This document shows, in pieces, positions 39,256-49,418 of a stretch of DNA of 64,000 nucleotides. Position 1 is the stretch's first letter. Each line of letters starts with the position of its first letter. Under the pieces are notes generated by a model. That model did no database searches. It saw only the letters and a list, made by a program, of their open reading frames with translations, and was not told the origin of the DNA. The position numbers were made by a program, and so were the translations under genes. The stretch comes from Micromonospora olivasterospora (GTDB lineage: Bacteria > Actinomycetota > Actinomycetes > Mycobacteriales > Micromonosporaceae). Location of the stretch: positions 5,890,001 through 5,954,000 of the forward strand of contig NZ_VLKE01000001.1 of assembly GCF_007830265.1 (NCBI RefSeq). The letters run 5' to 3'.

Positions 39256-40130
39256 ATGTATCCCTCCGTCGCAGAGGCCCTCGCGCTGCCGGTGATCCGG
39301 CGCGCGAGGCCGCGGGTGGTGGCCGGTTCGGCCGGGATGCAGGGCCGGGTCCGCTGGGTGCACGCGGCGGAGGTCGCCGACATCGCGCACCTGCTGCGCG
39401 GCGGCGAGCTGGTGCTGACCACGGGGATCGCGCTGCCGGACGAGGCGGCGGCGCTGACCAGGTACGTGGACGACCTGGCCGAGGTGAGGGCGGCGGGCCT
39501 GGTGATCGAGCTGGTCCGGCGGTGGAGCGACCGGGTGCCGGAGCCGCTGGTGGCGGCGGCCGACCGGCACCGGCTGCCGCTGATCACGCTCGCGGAGGAG
39601 ACGCGGTTCGTCTCCGTCACCGAGGCGGTGGTCGCGCTGATCGTGGACGCGCAGCTCGCCGAGCTGCGGGCGGCCGAGCAGGTGCACGAGACGTTCACGT
39701 CGCTGACCGTGGCGTGCGCGGAGCCGGCCGAGGTGCTGCGGGAGGTGGCCCGCATCTCGGGGCTGCCGGTGGTGCTGGAGACGCTGGGGCACGAGGTGCT
39801 CGCGTACGACGCGGCGGGGCAGGATCCGGCCGAGCTGCTGGCCGACTGGGCGCCGCGGTCCCGGTCGGTGGCCGCGCCGGAGCGGACCGCGTACGACGAC
39901 GAGGCCGGTTGGTTGGTCACGATGGTCGGCGCGCAGGGCGCCGACTGGGGGCGGCTCGTGCTGCTGTCGCCGGCTCCCCCGCCGCACCGGCACGTGGTGG
40001 TCGCGGAGCGGGCGGCGTCGGCCCTGGCGGTGCACCGGCTGGTGGCGCGGAACCGGGAGAGCCTGGAGCGGCAGACGCACCGGATGCTGCTGGCGCAGCT
40101 GGTCGGCCAGGCGGTCCCCCCGGCGGACCT
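39256..40130 (+). pseudogene. PucR-type regulator, C-terminus lost
   Basis: The ATG at 39256 follows GGGGAGG. The reading holds the purine-catabolism regulator N-terminal domain (YPSVAEALALPVIRRARPRV, LLRGGELVLTTGIALP, LVRRWSDRVPEPLVAAADRH) and the start of the GGDEF-like middle region, ending at RMLLAQLVGQA. The C-terminal HTH of PucR proteins is missing. Near 40130 the sequence passes into hydantoinase code in a different frame, and the open frame runs on to 40248 as a false tail. In this family the regulator controls the adjacent pyrimidine/hydantoin genes; without its HTH it cannot bind DNA. Confidence 0.8.
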
Positions 40131-41067
40131 TCGAGACCGGGACGATCGCGGCGGCCTGGGGCGGCACGACGACCATCGTGGACTTCGCCGTGCAGGCCAA
40201 GGGGACCTCGCTGCTGGCCGCGCTGGAATCCTGGCACGGCAAGGCTGACGGGAACTGCGCGATCGACTACGCGTTCCACATGATCGTCTCGGACGTCAAC
40301 GACACGTCGCTGAAGGAGATGGAGGCCTGCATCGACGCGGGCGTCAACACGTTCAAGATGTTCATGGCGTACCCGGGGGTCTTCTACGCCACCGACGGGC
40401 AGATCCTGCGGGCGATGCAGAAGGCCCGGGACACCGGGTCGATGATCCTCATGCACGCCGAGAACGGCATCGCGATCCCGCGACACCGGCCAGAACGTGT
40501 TCGCCGAGACCTGCCCGCAGTACCTGTTCCTGTCGCTGGACGACATGGCCGGGTCCGACTTCGAGGGCGCGAAGTACGTCGCCTTTCCCCCGCTGCGCCC
40601 GAAGGAGCACCAGGCGGAGCTGTGGCGGGGCCTGCGCACCAACGACCTGTCGCTGGTAGCTGGGTCGGGGCGACTTCTCCAAGATCCCGAACGGGATGCC
40701 GGGCGTGGAGCACCGGATGGACCTGCTCTACCAGGGCGTGGTGAAGGGTGAGATCAGCCTCGCGCGGTGGGTGGAGATCAGCTCGACGACGCCCGCCCGG
40801 ATGTTCGGCCTGTATCCGCGCAAGGGGATCATCGCGCCGGGCGCGGACGCCGACATCACGGTGTACGACCCGACGGCCCGGCAGACGATCTCGGCCCGCA
40901 CCCACCACATGAACGTCGACTACTCGGCGTACGAGGGTTGGGAGCTGACCGGGAAGGTCTCCACCGTGCTGTCGCACGGTCGGGTCGTGGTCGACGGCGA
41001 CGCGTTCCACGGCGCCGCCGGGCACGGCCGGTTCCTGAAGCGCGACCTGTGCCAGTACCTGGTCTGA
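40131..41067 (+). pseudogene. Dihydropyrimidinase/hydantoinase with lost 5' end and two internal deletions
   Basis: Three pieces lie in three frames. 40131-40476 reads TFETGTIAAAWGGTTTIVDF ... MILMHAENGIAI. 40485-40660 reads TGQNVFAETCPQYLFLSLDD ... LRTNDLSLV. 40664-41067 reads LGRGDFSKIPNGMPGVEHR ... FLKRDLCQYLV. Compared with normal D-hydantoinases, the first 60 or so residues with the HxH metal ligands are gone, about 70 residues around a metal His are gone, and about 15 residues containing the STDHCPF metal Asp are gone. The product cannot be active. The ATP-independent enzyme would open dihydrouracil or hydantoin rings. Confidence 0.82.
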
Positions 41068-41080
41068 CGGAGGAGGAGTC

Positions 41081-42073
41081 GTGGACTTCGGTGTCGTACT
41101 GCAGACCGACCCGCCCGGCCGCGACGTCGTGGCGGGCCTGGCCGCCGCCGAGGACAGCGGGTTCCGGTACGGGTGGACGTTCGACTCGTGTGTGCTGTGG
41201 CAGGAGCCGTTCGTCATCTACTCGCAGGTCCTCGCCGCGACGAAGCACCTGGTCGTCGGGCCGATGGTGACCAACCCGAGCACCCGCGACTGGTCGGTGA
41301 CCGCGTCGCTGTTCGCCACGCTGAACGAGATGTTCGGCAACCGTACGGTGTGCGGGATCGGCCGGGGCGACTCCGCGCGGCGGGTCATCGGCCAGCGGCC
41401 GGCCGGCCTGGCCGAGCTGGGGCGGGCCATGCGGCTGATCAAGGAGCTGGCGGAGGGCCGCGAGGTCGAGCACCACGGCACGCCGGTGCGCATCCCGTGG
41501 GTACGCGACGGCCGGCTGGAGATCTGGATGGCCGCGTACGGGCCGAAGGCGCTCAGGCTGGTCGGCGAGCAGGCCGACGGGTTCATCCTGCAGACAGCCG
41601 ACCCCGACATCGCCCGCTGGACGATCGGCTCGGTCCGCGAGGCGGCCACCGCCGCCGGCCGCGACCCGGACGCGATCACCATGTGCGTGGCCGCGCCCGC
41701 GTACGTGGGCACGGACCTCGCCCACCAGCGGGAGCAGCTGCGCTGGTTCGGCGGCATGGTCGGCAACCACGTCGCCGACCTGGTCGCCCGCTACGGCGAC
41801 TCGGGCGTGGTGCCGAGGGCGCTGACCGACTACATCAAGGGGCGCGAGGGCTACGACTACTCGCACCACGGCCGGGCCGGCAACCCGTCGACGGACTTCG
41901 TGCCGGACGAGATCGTCGACCGGTTCTGCCTGCTCGGGCCCGAGTCGGCGCACGTCGACCGGCTGCAGGAGCTGCGGGAGATCGGCGTCGACAACTTCGC
42001 CCTCTACCTGATGCACGACGACAGGGAGAAGACCCTCACCTCGTACGGCACGGGGGTGATCCCGCACGTCTGA
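41081..42073 (+). CDS. LLM-class F420-dependent oxidoreductase (TIGR03842-like)
   Basis: This intact 330-residue TIM-barrel protein starts at the GTG at 41081 with GGAGGAGG upstream. Motifs include VDFGVVLQTDPPGRDVVAG, GWTFDSCVLWQEPFV, GPMVTNPSTRDWSVTASLFA, GIGRGDSARRVIGQ and ADGFILQTAD, as in bacterial-luciferase-like F420 enzymes. This subgroup is repeatedly found beside hydantoinase genes in actinobacteria, and the gene lies 13 bases after one here. It probably acts in the same reductive or oxidative pyrimidine-type pathway. It is the only undamaged gene of the locus. Confidence 0.85.
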   Translation: MDFGVVLQTDPPGRDVVAGLAAAEDSGFRYGWTFDSCVLWQEPFVIYSQVLAATKHLVVGPMVTNPSTRDWSVTASLFATLNEMFGNRTVCGIGRGDSARRVIGQRPAGLAELGRAMRLIKELAEGREVEHHGTPVRIPWVRDGRLEIWMAAYGPKALRLVGEQADGFILQTADPDIARWTIGSVREAATAAGRDPDAITMCVAAPAYVGTDLAHQREQLRWFGGMVGNHVADLVARYGDSGVVPRALTDYIKGREGYDYSHHGRAGNPSTDFVPDEIVDRFCLLGPESAHVDRLQELREIGVDNFALYLMHDDREKTLTSYGTGVIPHV

Positions 42074-42520
42074 CGCGGGGGGCGGCGGAGCCCGGCGGGA
42101 CCGGGCACCGCCACCTCGACCCTCACGCGGCGCCCGGTGACGGACCCTCCTGCGGGGACCGTCGGGCGTGCACGATCCGCAGGCCAGCCCACCCGGCACG
42201 GTGCAGCCGGTCACTCCGCGTGTCCTCTTCGGCGTCTATACGGTCCACGGCGTGCGACAGCACAGACGGGGCAGCTCCATAGGCGGCCGATCGGCTCCCC
42301 TCGACCGCCCGACACCCTCCGGCCGAGGTCCAACGGCGTTGACAGTCAGCCGCAACCCGGCCACGGCTCGGGTGCCTGCGGGTTTCAGCTCGGCGATCCG
42401 GGGCACGAGTGATCCCGCAAGTCGGTCGAGCGGAGCGGTGGTCGTCAGCGCGACACCGGGCCGTTCGGTCGTACGTCGTGACGAAAAGCGACGGCACCCG
42501 TGCCGGGAAATGGAGCTGAC
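42074..42520. other. Intergenic region
   Basis: About 450 bases contain no convincing gene on either strand. A TTGACA occurs near 42339, but no -10 is at the right distance. The 10 bases before 42521 hold a clear GGAG ribosome site for the next gene. The region should contain its promoter, which I cannot place. Confidence 0.5.
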
Positions 42521-43183
42521 GTGAGCGCACCTGATCTGACGCCTCTGTCGATGGACGAGCTGGCCGCGGAGTCGGCGACCGCGCTGCCGACCAAGGAGGT
42601 CATCTCGCTGCTCGACCTGAACGTGAACCTCGACCTGGCGCTGGATCTCGCCGCGCCGATCGATCTGGCGGTCGCCGCCAACGCCAACATCGCGGCCCCG
42701 ATCGACGCCGCGGTCGGCGCGAACGTCCTGTCGACCGGATCGGAGGCCGCCGCCCTGTCCGACCAGGGCGTCCTCATCGACCAGACGATCTCCGGCGACG
42801 CGATCGCCACCGCCCCGCAGGACAGCTCGATCGACCAGTCCGACGACGTGGTCGACCCGGGCACCGAGCCCGCGCCCACCGATCCCGCCCTGGGCGACGG
42901 CGACGTGACCGTGCCGACCGACCCGGCGTCGCTGCTCGACGGCGACCTGCTCAACGTCGACGTGAACGTCGCCCTCGACGCCGACCTGGCCGCCCCGGTC
43001 GCGGGTGCCGTCGCCGCCAACGCCAACGTGGCCGCCCCGATCGACGCCGCGGTCGCGGCGAACGTCGCGTCGGTGGACTCCAGCGCGACCGCGATCTCCC
43101 AGCAGGACGCCATCATCAACCAGCACCTCGACGACGTGACCGCGGAAGCCACGGCCGACCAGCAGGCCGAGATCGACCAGTAA
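42521..43183 (+). CDS. Acidic, aromatic-free repeat protein next to M50 peptidase
   Basis: This 220-residue protein starts at the GTG at 42521 with GGAGCTGAC upstream. It has no Phe, Tyr, Trp, Cys or Arg, a single Lys, and very many Asp, Ala, Val and Asn. Two long repeats make up most of it: the first has LNVNLDLALDLAAPIDLAV and ANANIAAPIDAAVGANV followed by QGVLIDQ, and the second has LNVDVNVALDADLAAPVAG and ANANVAAPIDAAVAANV followed by QDAIINQ. There is no signal peptide or TM segment. The M50-type peptidase gene starts 5 bases later, so the two are one operon. It may be a substrate, a structural partner or an exported polypeptide. I know no characterised homologue. Confidence 0.75.
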   Translation: MSAPDLTPLSMDELAAESATALPTKEVISLLDLNVNLDLALDLAAPIDLAVAANANIAAPIDAAVGANVLSTGSEAAALSDQGVLIDQTISGDAIATAPQDSSIDQSDDVVDPGTEPAPTDPALGDGDVTVPTDPASLLDGDLLNVDVNVALDADLAAPVAGAVAANANVAAPIDAAVAANVASVDSSATAISQQDAIINQHLDDVTAEATADQQAEIDQ

Positions 43184-43188
43184 CGAGC

Positions 43189-45635
43189 ATGAGTGTCATC
43201 TCGCCGATCGACGCGAATGCCTCCTCGGGACGGGGCGCCGCCGGGACCGCGCCCCGCCCCGGGGGCGGCCGGACCGGGCCGGTCCCGCCCCGGAGCGGGC
43301 CGAGACCTCCGGGCCGGACGCGGTACCGGCCCGCGCGCCGGGGCTGGAGCTGCTGGGTGAGCTGCCCGGGTCCGGCTACCGCCAGCCGCCCGGCCTCGTA
43401 CGGCGCGCCGACGGGCAGACCTGCCAGCTCACCCGGCTGCTCTACCTGCTCCTCGAGGCGATCGACGGACGGCGGACCCACGAGGAGATCGCGGAGATCC
43501 TGACCCGCAGGACGTCGCGGCTGGTGACGGCGGAGAACGTCCGCGTGCTGGTCGAGTCGAAGCTGAGCCCGCTCGGCCTGCTCCGGCGGGCCGACGGGTC
43601 CGCGCCGGCGGCGCCGAGGTCCAACCCCCTGCTGGCGCTGCGGTTCCGGCTCGTGGTGTCGAACCCGCGGGTGACGCGACGGCTCACCGCCCCCTTCACT
43701 GTCCTGTTCCGGCCGTTCGTCGTCGCCGCAGTGCTCGCCGCGTTCCTGCTGACGACCGGGTGGGTCCTGTTCGACAAGGGGCTGGCCTCGGCCACCCACC
43801 AGGCGTTCCACGAACCCGGCCTGCTGCTGCTGGTCTTCGCGATCACGGTCGTCTCCGCCGGTTTCCACGAGTTCGGCCACGCCGCCGCCTGCCGCTACGG
43901 GGGCGCCACGCCCGGCACGATGGGCGTCGGTCTCTACCTGGTCTGGCCGGCCTTCTACACCAACGTCGACGACAGCTACCGGCTCGGCCGGGCCGGCCGG
44001 GTACGGGTCGACCTCGGCGGGCTGTACTTCAACGCGATCGTCGCCGTCGCGATGTTCGCCACCTGGGCGGTCGTCCGCTGGGACGCGCTGCTGCTCATCA
44101 TCGCGGCCCAGGTGCTACAGATGCTGCGCCAGCTGGCGCCGTTCGTACGCTTCGACGGGTACCACATCCTGGCCGACCTGACCGGCGTGCCGGACCTGTA
44201 CGCGCGCATCAAGCCGACGCTACTCGGGCTGCTGCCGACCCGGTGGGGCCGGGCCGAGTCCAGGGTGCTCCGGCCCTGGGCCCGGGTGGTGGTGACCCTC
44301 TGGGTGCTCACGGTCGTGCCGCTGCTGCTGTTGTCGCTGGTGCTCGTCGTGACCGCGCTGCCCCGTGTCGCCGCCACCGCGTGGCAGAGCCTGCACCAGC
44401 ACGCCCTGCTCCTCGGCACCCACTGGGCGGCCGGTGACGCCGCCCGGGTCGGCGTCGGCCTGCTGTCGATCCTGGCGATCTGCCTGCCGCTGCTTGGCAC
44501 GGCGTACCTGCTGGTCCGGCTCGTCCGGCGGACGGTGACCGCCGTGTGTCGCGGCACCGCCGGCCGGCCGGGACGCCGCGCCGCCGCGCTCGTCGCCGGC
44601 GCCGCTTTGGTGGCGGCACTGGCGTGGGTGTGGTGGCCGGACGGCACGAGGTACCAGCCGATCCAGCGGTACGAGCGTGGCACCGTGGCCGACGCCCTGC
44701 CGGCGGCGGACCGTCAGCCCGCCGTGCCGCCGACCCGGCCGCCGCAGGTCGGTGAGCGTCGCACGGTGACCACCGTCTGGCCGACGACGGCGTCGCGGCC
44801 CACCGGCGACCAGCGCCTGGCGCTCGTCCTGGTGCCCCGGGAGCCGGACCGGTCCGGCGGCGCGCCGGCGCCCGCCTGGGTCTTCCCGTTCAACCCGCCG
44901 GCGGCGCCGGGGGCCGGTGACAACCAGGCCCTCGCGGTCAACACCCGGGACGGCTCCACCCTGTACGACGTCGTGTTCGCCCTGGTCTGGGCCACCGACG
45001 ACACCGTCGACAACCGCAACGAGGCGTGGGCCCTCGCGAACTGCCGGGACTGTCAGACCGTCGCGGTCGCGTTCCAGGTGGTGCTCGTCGTCGGCCGCGC
45101 CGACGTGGTCGTGCCCGAGAACATCTCCGCGGCGGTCAACTACTCGTGCCAGGACTGCCTGACGTACGCGCTGGCCTCGCAGTTGGTCGTCACCCTGCCG
45201 GAGGGGTTGAGCGACGAGGCCCGGGCCAGGCTGACCGCGCTGTGGGCGGAGATCGAGCGGTTCGGCCAACGCGTCCGGGGGCTGTCCCCGCAGGAGATCC
45301 AGGCACAGCTGGAGAGGTACAAGGAGCAGATCCTCGCGATCATCAGGGCGGACGCCCCGGCCGGCCCGGCCCCGAGCGGCACGCCCACCACGGCCGCTCC
45401 GGGAAGCCCGTCGGCGACGGCCAGTCCTGCCGGCACCCCCACCGGCAGCGCGTCCGCCAGCCCCTCCCCGGCCACGGGTCCGACCACCGTCCCGGCGCCA
45501 CCGGCGGCGCCCGGCGGCACGCCGACGACGCCGGGAACCGCCGCACCGGACCCGACCCCGGCGGGGACGTCGCCGGAACCGACCGGCGAGCCGGGGCCGT
45601 CGTCGGCCGCCCCGGAGCAGTCACCGACCCCGTGA
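43189..45635 (+). CDS. PqqD-like/M50-type membrane metallopeptidase, one frame break
   Basis: The ATG at 43189 opens the N-terminal 20-40 residues. The frame must change by one base between about 43240 and 43300 to reach LELLGELPGSGYRQPPGL and the PqqD/winged-type region (CQLTRLLYLLLEAIDGRRTH, EEIAEILTRR). A missing base in the C/G runs there restores 815 residues. The membrane core follows: FHEFGHAAAC (HExxH zinc site near residue 226), the second motif VRFDGYHILADL, and several TM helices. The external C-terminal part has two CxxC motifs (ANCRDCQTVAV and YSCQDCLTYAL) and a 90-residue Ser/Thr/Pro tail. The family is the YydH-like peptide zinc metalloproteases. The neighbouring acidic protein is the obvious candidate partner. 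Confidence 0.75.
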
Positions 45636-45659
45636 CCCGCCGCCGCCCCTGAAAGAAGG

Positions 45660-45697
45660 CCTGGCCGGCAGCCTCCGTGTCGAGGCTGCCGGCCAGG
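45660..45697. terminator. Strong bidirectional terminator hairpin
   Basis: A perfect 16-bp stem (cctggccggcagcctc / gaggctgccggccagg) with a 6-base loop lies between the convergent M50 gene (ends 45635) and subtilase gene (ends 45715). A short ttcg follows on the plus strand. Confidence 0.85.
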
Positions 45698-45714
45698 TTC
45701 GTGCGGGGACGGGG

Positions 45715-48705
45715 TCAGGGCCGCAGCGAGACGACGGTCCGGGCGATCTCCCCGGTGCCGTCGCCGAGCGCGACCAGTCCCAGGTAGCGGGCGCCGGCGG
45801 TGAGGCCGGTCCAGCCGAGCGTCACCGTCGCGTCGACGCCCGTCGTCGCCGACTGGCTCGCCGGGGTGGCGGTCAGGTTGCCGCTGGCCGGGCCGAGCAC
45901 CCAGTCGTGGTGCTTGACCGTCGCCTGGGTCCGCCCCGCCGGCAGCGCGAACTGCACCACGTACACCGAGTACGTGCCGGCCGCGGTGAGCGTGATCGAC
46001 TCCTCGGCGGTGCCGCCGGCGCTGGACCCGACCAGCCGGCCCGCCGAGTCGTACGCGAACAGGTCGACGTCCATCCCGGCCGCGTAGTCCGCATCGAAGG
46101 TGGCGAAGCGGACCAGCTTGCTGCCGGTCGGCACGGTCACGTCGACCCTGCCGACCGCCGGCCCGGTGGCCGGGGCGGCCGAGTTGAACGAGGTGTTCGT
46201 GCCGACCAGGTCGAGCGCGGTGACGTTCGCCGGGACGGCGCCGCTGACGTCCGCGGTCAGCGTGCCGGTGAAGCCGGGACGCAGCTTCACCGCCGCCGTG
46301 CCGGCGCTGCCGGTGCCGGTCACGGAGGTCGGGGCGGAGATGGCCGTGGCGCGGACCGCGATCGGGCTGCGGACGTCGGTGAACTCGTCGCGGTCCTGCG
46401 GCACCCAGGTCAGCGAGCCGAACGACCACTGCCCCAGCGCCGCGCTGGTGCGGGTGATGGTCACCGTGAAGGTGGCCGACCTCCCCTTCTTGACCTTGAT
46501 TCGGGACGGCGAGACCGCCACGGTGTAGCCGGCGGGAACCTCCACCTTCGCGGTGTAGTCGCCGTCCTCCTTGGCGATGTTGGTCACGGTACGGGTCACC
46601 GTCTGCTTGCCCGGCAGGGCGCCGACGCTGATCGACGGGTAGTTCAGGTCGCTCGGGTCGACCGTGCCGTACGTGGCGCAGGCCTGCCCGGTGACCTGCC
46701 CGGTCCCGCAGAGGAACCGGACCCAGTCGGCGTAGCCGCTGTCGTACACCAGGCCCGGCTTGAACGAGGCCGCCGGCTGTACGTGCCCGGCGCCGAAGTC
46801 CAGCGGGTTCGCGTCGCGGCCGGCGCGCTGGATCGGCGCGCCGCTGTTGTCCTTCTGCCCGGCGGTGGTCATCAGGGCCGACTTCACCCAGATCGGCGAC
46901 CAGGACGGGTTCTTGCCGATCAGCAGCGCGGCCAGGCCGGCGATGTGCGGGCTGGACATCGACGTGCCGGAGAGCGCGTCCCACCGGTTGTTGTTGCCCG
47001 GCGGGGCGACCGCCGCGACGACGTCGACACCCGGGGCGGTGATGTCCGGCTTGAGCAGGTTGCCGTTGCCCGCCCGAGCCGGACCGGCCGACGAGAACGC
47101 CGCCATCTCCGGGGCGCGGGCGGTCACCGCGACGCTGGCGGACAGGGACGCGGTGGCGCCGGCCGTCGCCGCGTACGCCTTGATCGCCAGGCCGGCGGCC
47201 CGGTCCACGTGCACCGACGGTACGAAGTGGAAGTCGCCGTTGAGCGAGTTGTCGGGGTCGTTGTACTGGATCATGCCGACGCCGCCCGCGTCGCGGACCG
47301 TCAGGCTCTTCTCCGTACGGGCGTTGACGCCGCGCTTGCACAGCACGATCTTGCCGGTCACCCTGGCCGGGTCCAGGGAGTTGAGCAGGCACAGCTCCGC
47401 GTCGGCGACGGGTACCCCCGCCTTGCCGGCGGCGGTGGCGTCGACCAGGCCGGTGGCGGCGACCGCGCCGCCGACACCGACGCCGGTGTAGCTCGCGCCG
47501 TTGCCCAGGGCCGCGGTCTTGGTGGACGAGCGGTCGTGGGTGCTCGCGGCGACGGTGGTGATCCACGGCGAGTTGTGGGCGACGGTGCTCGCCCCCGGGC
47601 CGGTGTTGCCGGCCGACGCGGCGACGAAGACGCCGGCGTCGGCGGCGCTCAGGAACGCCAACTCCACCGGGTCGACGAAGGAGGTCTGCGAGCCGGAGAC
47701 GGAGTAGTTGATGACGTCGACGCCGTCGGCGACCGCGTCGTTGATCGCGGCGACCAGGTCGACGGTGCCGCCACTCGCGCCGCCGCCCGGCTGGTGCCAC
47801 AGCGCCTTGTAGGCGGCGATCCGGGCGGCCGGCGCCATGCCGGACACCTCGCCGACCGACAGCCCGTTGATGGTGGCGGCCACGCCGTGGTTGCCGGCGG
47901 AGGTGGACGCGGTGTGCGAGCCGTGGCCGTTGTAGTCACGCGGCGACTGGAACTCACCGGGGAACCGGTTGCCGAGCCCGCTGGCGTTGTACCAGCGGGC
48001 ACCGATCAGCTTGTTGTTGCAGCTGACGGTGGCGGTGACGCCCGCGTCGCAGGCGCCCCGCCACTTGCCTGCGATGGTCGCGGCGTCCGGGCGCGGCTCG
48101 GGCAGCGCGGCGAAGCTCGGGTTGTCCGGCCAGATGCCGCTGTCGATGACGCCGACGATGACGCCCTCACCGGCGCGCTCGTCGCCCTTGAACTGCTTCT
48201 CCCAGACGCCCTTGCGGCCCTCGAGGCCGAGCATCCGCGGCGTGCCGACGGTGTCCGCCTGGCGGGTCTCGTTCTTCCACACGTTGAGCACGCCGGCGGT
48301 GTGCCGCAGCTTGCCGGCCTGCGCCTCGGTGAGGTCGGCCGCGAAGCCGTTGAAGGCCACGTCGTAGTCGCGGACGGTCTGCGCCGCGCCCACGCCGCCC
48401 TTGCGCCGGACGTCGCCCTTCTTCGCCGCGAGGTGCCCGCGGTAGGCGCGCGCCGACGACGAGTTCAGATCCACCTTGCCGCCGCGGGCCGGCTTCGTGG
48501 CCGCCAGCCCGGCGACGCCGCCGTCGTACGAGGCGACCGGCGCGTCGGCGAGCTGCACCAGGTACAGGTCCGTGCTGGTCGGCTCGGGGGCGGCCTGCGC
48601 GGCGCCCGAGCCGGGGACGGTGGCCACCGCCAGCACCGCCAGCACCGTCGCGGTGAACAGTTTCCTCGCCGGGCGCGAACGCCCAGCTCTTCCTTGTAAC
48701 GACAC
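45715..48705 (-). CDS. Secreted S8 subtilisin-family peptidase with PA and Fn-like domains
   Basis: This 996-residue protein starts at a GTG with AGGAGG nine bases upstream. A signal peptide (KLFTATVLAVLAVATVPG) is followed by an inhibitor-I9-like propeptide (DLYLVQLADAPVASYDG to about 140). The catalytic Asp is in VGVIDSGIWPDN near 187, His in GHGSHTAS near 260 and Ser in LSGTSMSSPHIAG near 583. A protease-associated insert (AELCLLNSLDPARVTGKIVL) lies between His and Ser, and a Fn3-like domain (GKQTVTRTVTNI) and beta-rich tail follow, as in plant-type subtilases. It is an extracellular general protease. The sequence is intact. Confidence 0.92.
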   Translation of the reverse strand: MSLQGRAGRSRPARKLFTATVLAVLAVATVPGSGAAQAAPEPTSTDLYLVQLADAPVASYDGGVAGLAATKPARGGKVDLNSSSARAYRGHLAAKKGDVRRKGGVGAAQTVRDYDVAFNGFAADLTEAQAGKLRHTAGVLNVWKNETRQADTVGTPRMLGLEGRKGVWEKQFKGDERAGEGVIVGVIDSGIWPDNPSFAALPEPRPDAATIAGKWRGACDAGVTATVSCNNKLIGARWYNASGLGNRFPGEFQSPRDYNGHGSHTASTSAGNHGVAATINGLSVGEVSGMAPAARIAAYKALWHQPGGGASGGTVDLVAAINDAVADGVDVINYSVSGSQTSFVDPVELAFLSAADAGVFVAASAGNTGPGASTVAHNSPWITTVAASTHDRSSTKTAALGNGASYTGVGVGGAVAATGLVDATAAGKAGVPVADAELCLLNSLDPARVTGKIVLCKRGVNARTEKSLTVRDAGGVGMIQYNDPDNSLNGDFHFVPSVHVDRAAGLAIKAYAATAGATASLSASVAVTARAPEMAAFSSAGPARAGNGNLLKPDITAPGVDVVAAVAPPGNNNRWDALSGTSMSSPHIAGLAALLIGKNPSWSPIWVKSALMTTAGQKDNSGAPIQRAGRDANPLDFGAGHVQPAASFKPGLVYDSGYADWVRFLCGTGQVTGQACATYGTVDPSDLNYPSISVGALPGKQTVTRTVTNIAKEDGDYTAKVEVPAGYTVAVSPSRIKVKKGRSATFTVTITRTSAALGQWSFGSLTWVPQDRDEFTDVRSPIAVRATAISAPTSVTGTGSAGTAAVKLRPGFTGTLTADVSGAVPANVTALDLVGTNTSFNSAAPATGPAVGRVDVTVPTGSKLVRFATFDADYAAGMDVDLFAYDSAGRLVGSSAGGTAEESITLTAAGTYSVYVVQFALPAGRTQATVKHHDWVLGPASGNLTATPASQSATTGVDATVTLGWTGLTAGARYLGLVALGDGTGEIARTVVSLRP

Positions 48706-48975
48706 GAGCGGTTGCCTCCTGTGCCCGACGAGTGGCCGAGGCAGTCGGCGCGCCGGCGCCGAGGCGGGCTACAGCTCGGCGGCGACGGGGCGGACCTGCT
48801 CGGCCGCCGCAGGTCGATCCGACCAACGGTGGCCGAGAGCCTATTCGCGAAGATCTTGCTATGGAAGGGGGCAACCCGTCATTCGTACGGCGCGAAGCGC
48901 CTCCCGACCCTGGCTGGTCGGTCCATTGCCGACGGACGCGGAGCGTGGGCCGGGGTGGTGCGGAACGATGCCGCT

Positions 48976-49158
48976 TCAGCCACCCGCCAGGAGGGCCTGC
49001 GACAACGCCTCGCCCCAGGCGGACTCCGGTCGGTCCCGACAAGGCTCGGTCTCGACCAGTTCGACGGCCTCGTCCGGCGTGACCCGTGCCGGCAGCTCAC
49101 CGAAACGGGCATGGCGCAGGAAGGCGAACTCCGCATCGGTGAACCGCTGGTCGGCCAT
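48976..49158 (-). CDS. Small hypothetical protein, 60 residues
   Basis: The ATG at 49158 gives a soluble acidic protein (MADQRFTDAEFAFLRHARFG, LPARVTPDEAVELVETEP, WGEALSQALLAGG). I know no family. The regular codon use and a charged amphipathic pattern suggest it is expressed. No clear ribosome site is seen. About 270 bases without a gene separate it from the subtilase start. Confidence 0.5.
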   Translation of the reverse strand: MADQRFTDAEFAFLRHARFGELPARVTPDEAVELVETEPCRDRPESAWGEALSQALLAGG

Positions 49159-49418
49159 AGGTGGATTGTTCCACGGCCGGCCGCTTCCTCGAAGACAGGA
49201 AATTGCCACTATCGTGAACCCGGGCCGGTGGAAGTTGCGCCTTCACCGGCGCGGCCGGTGTCGTTTCCGACAGGATCGGCCGTTGTCCGGGCGCTCCATA
49301 GCGGCGCCCGGCCCGGACCGTTAGGCTCGAAACATCGGGCGGAGCCACCGCACCATCACCTCCGCTCGATCCCGGGTTACGAGTATTGGCTGGTTACGGC
49401 ACCGGAAGGCAGGCTGGA

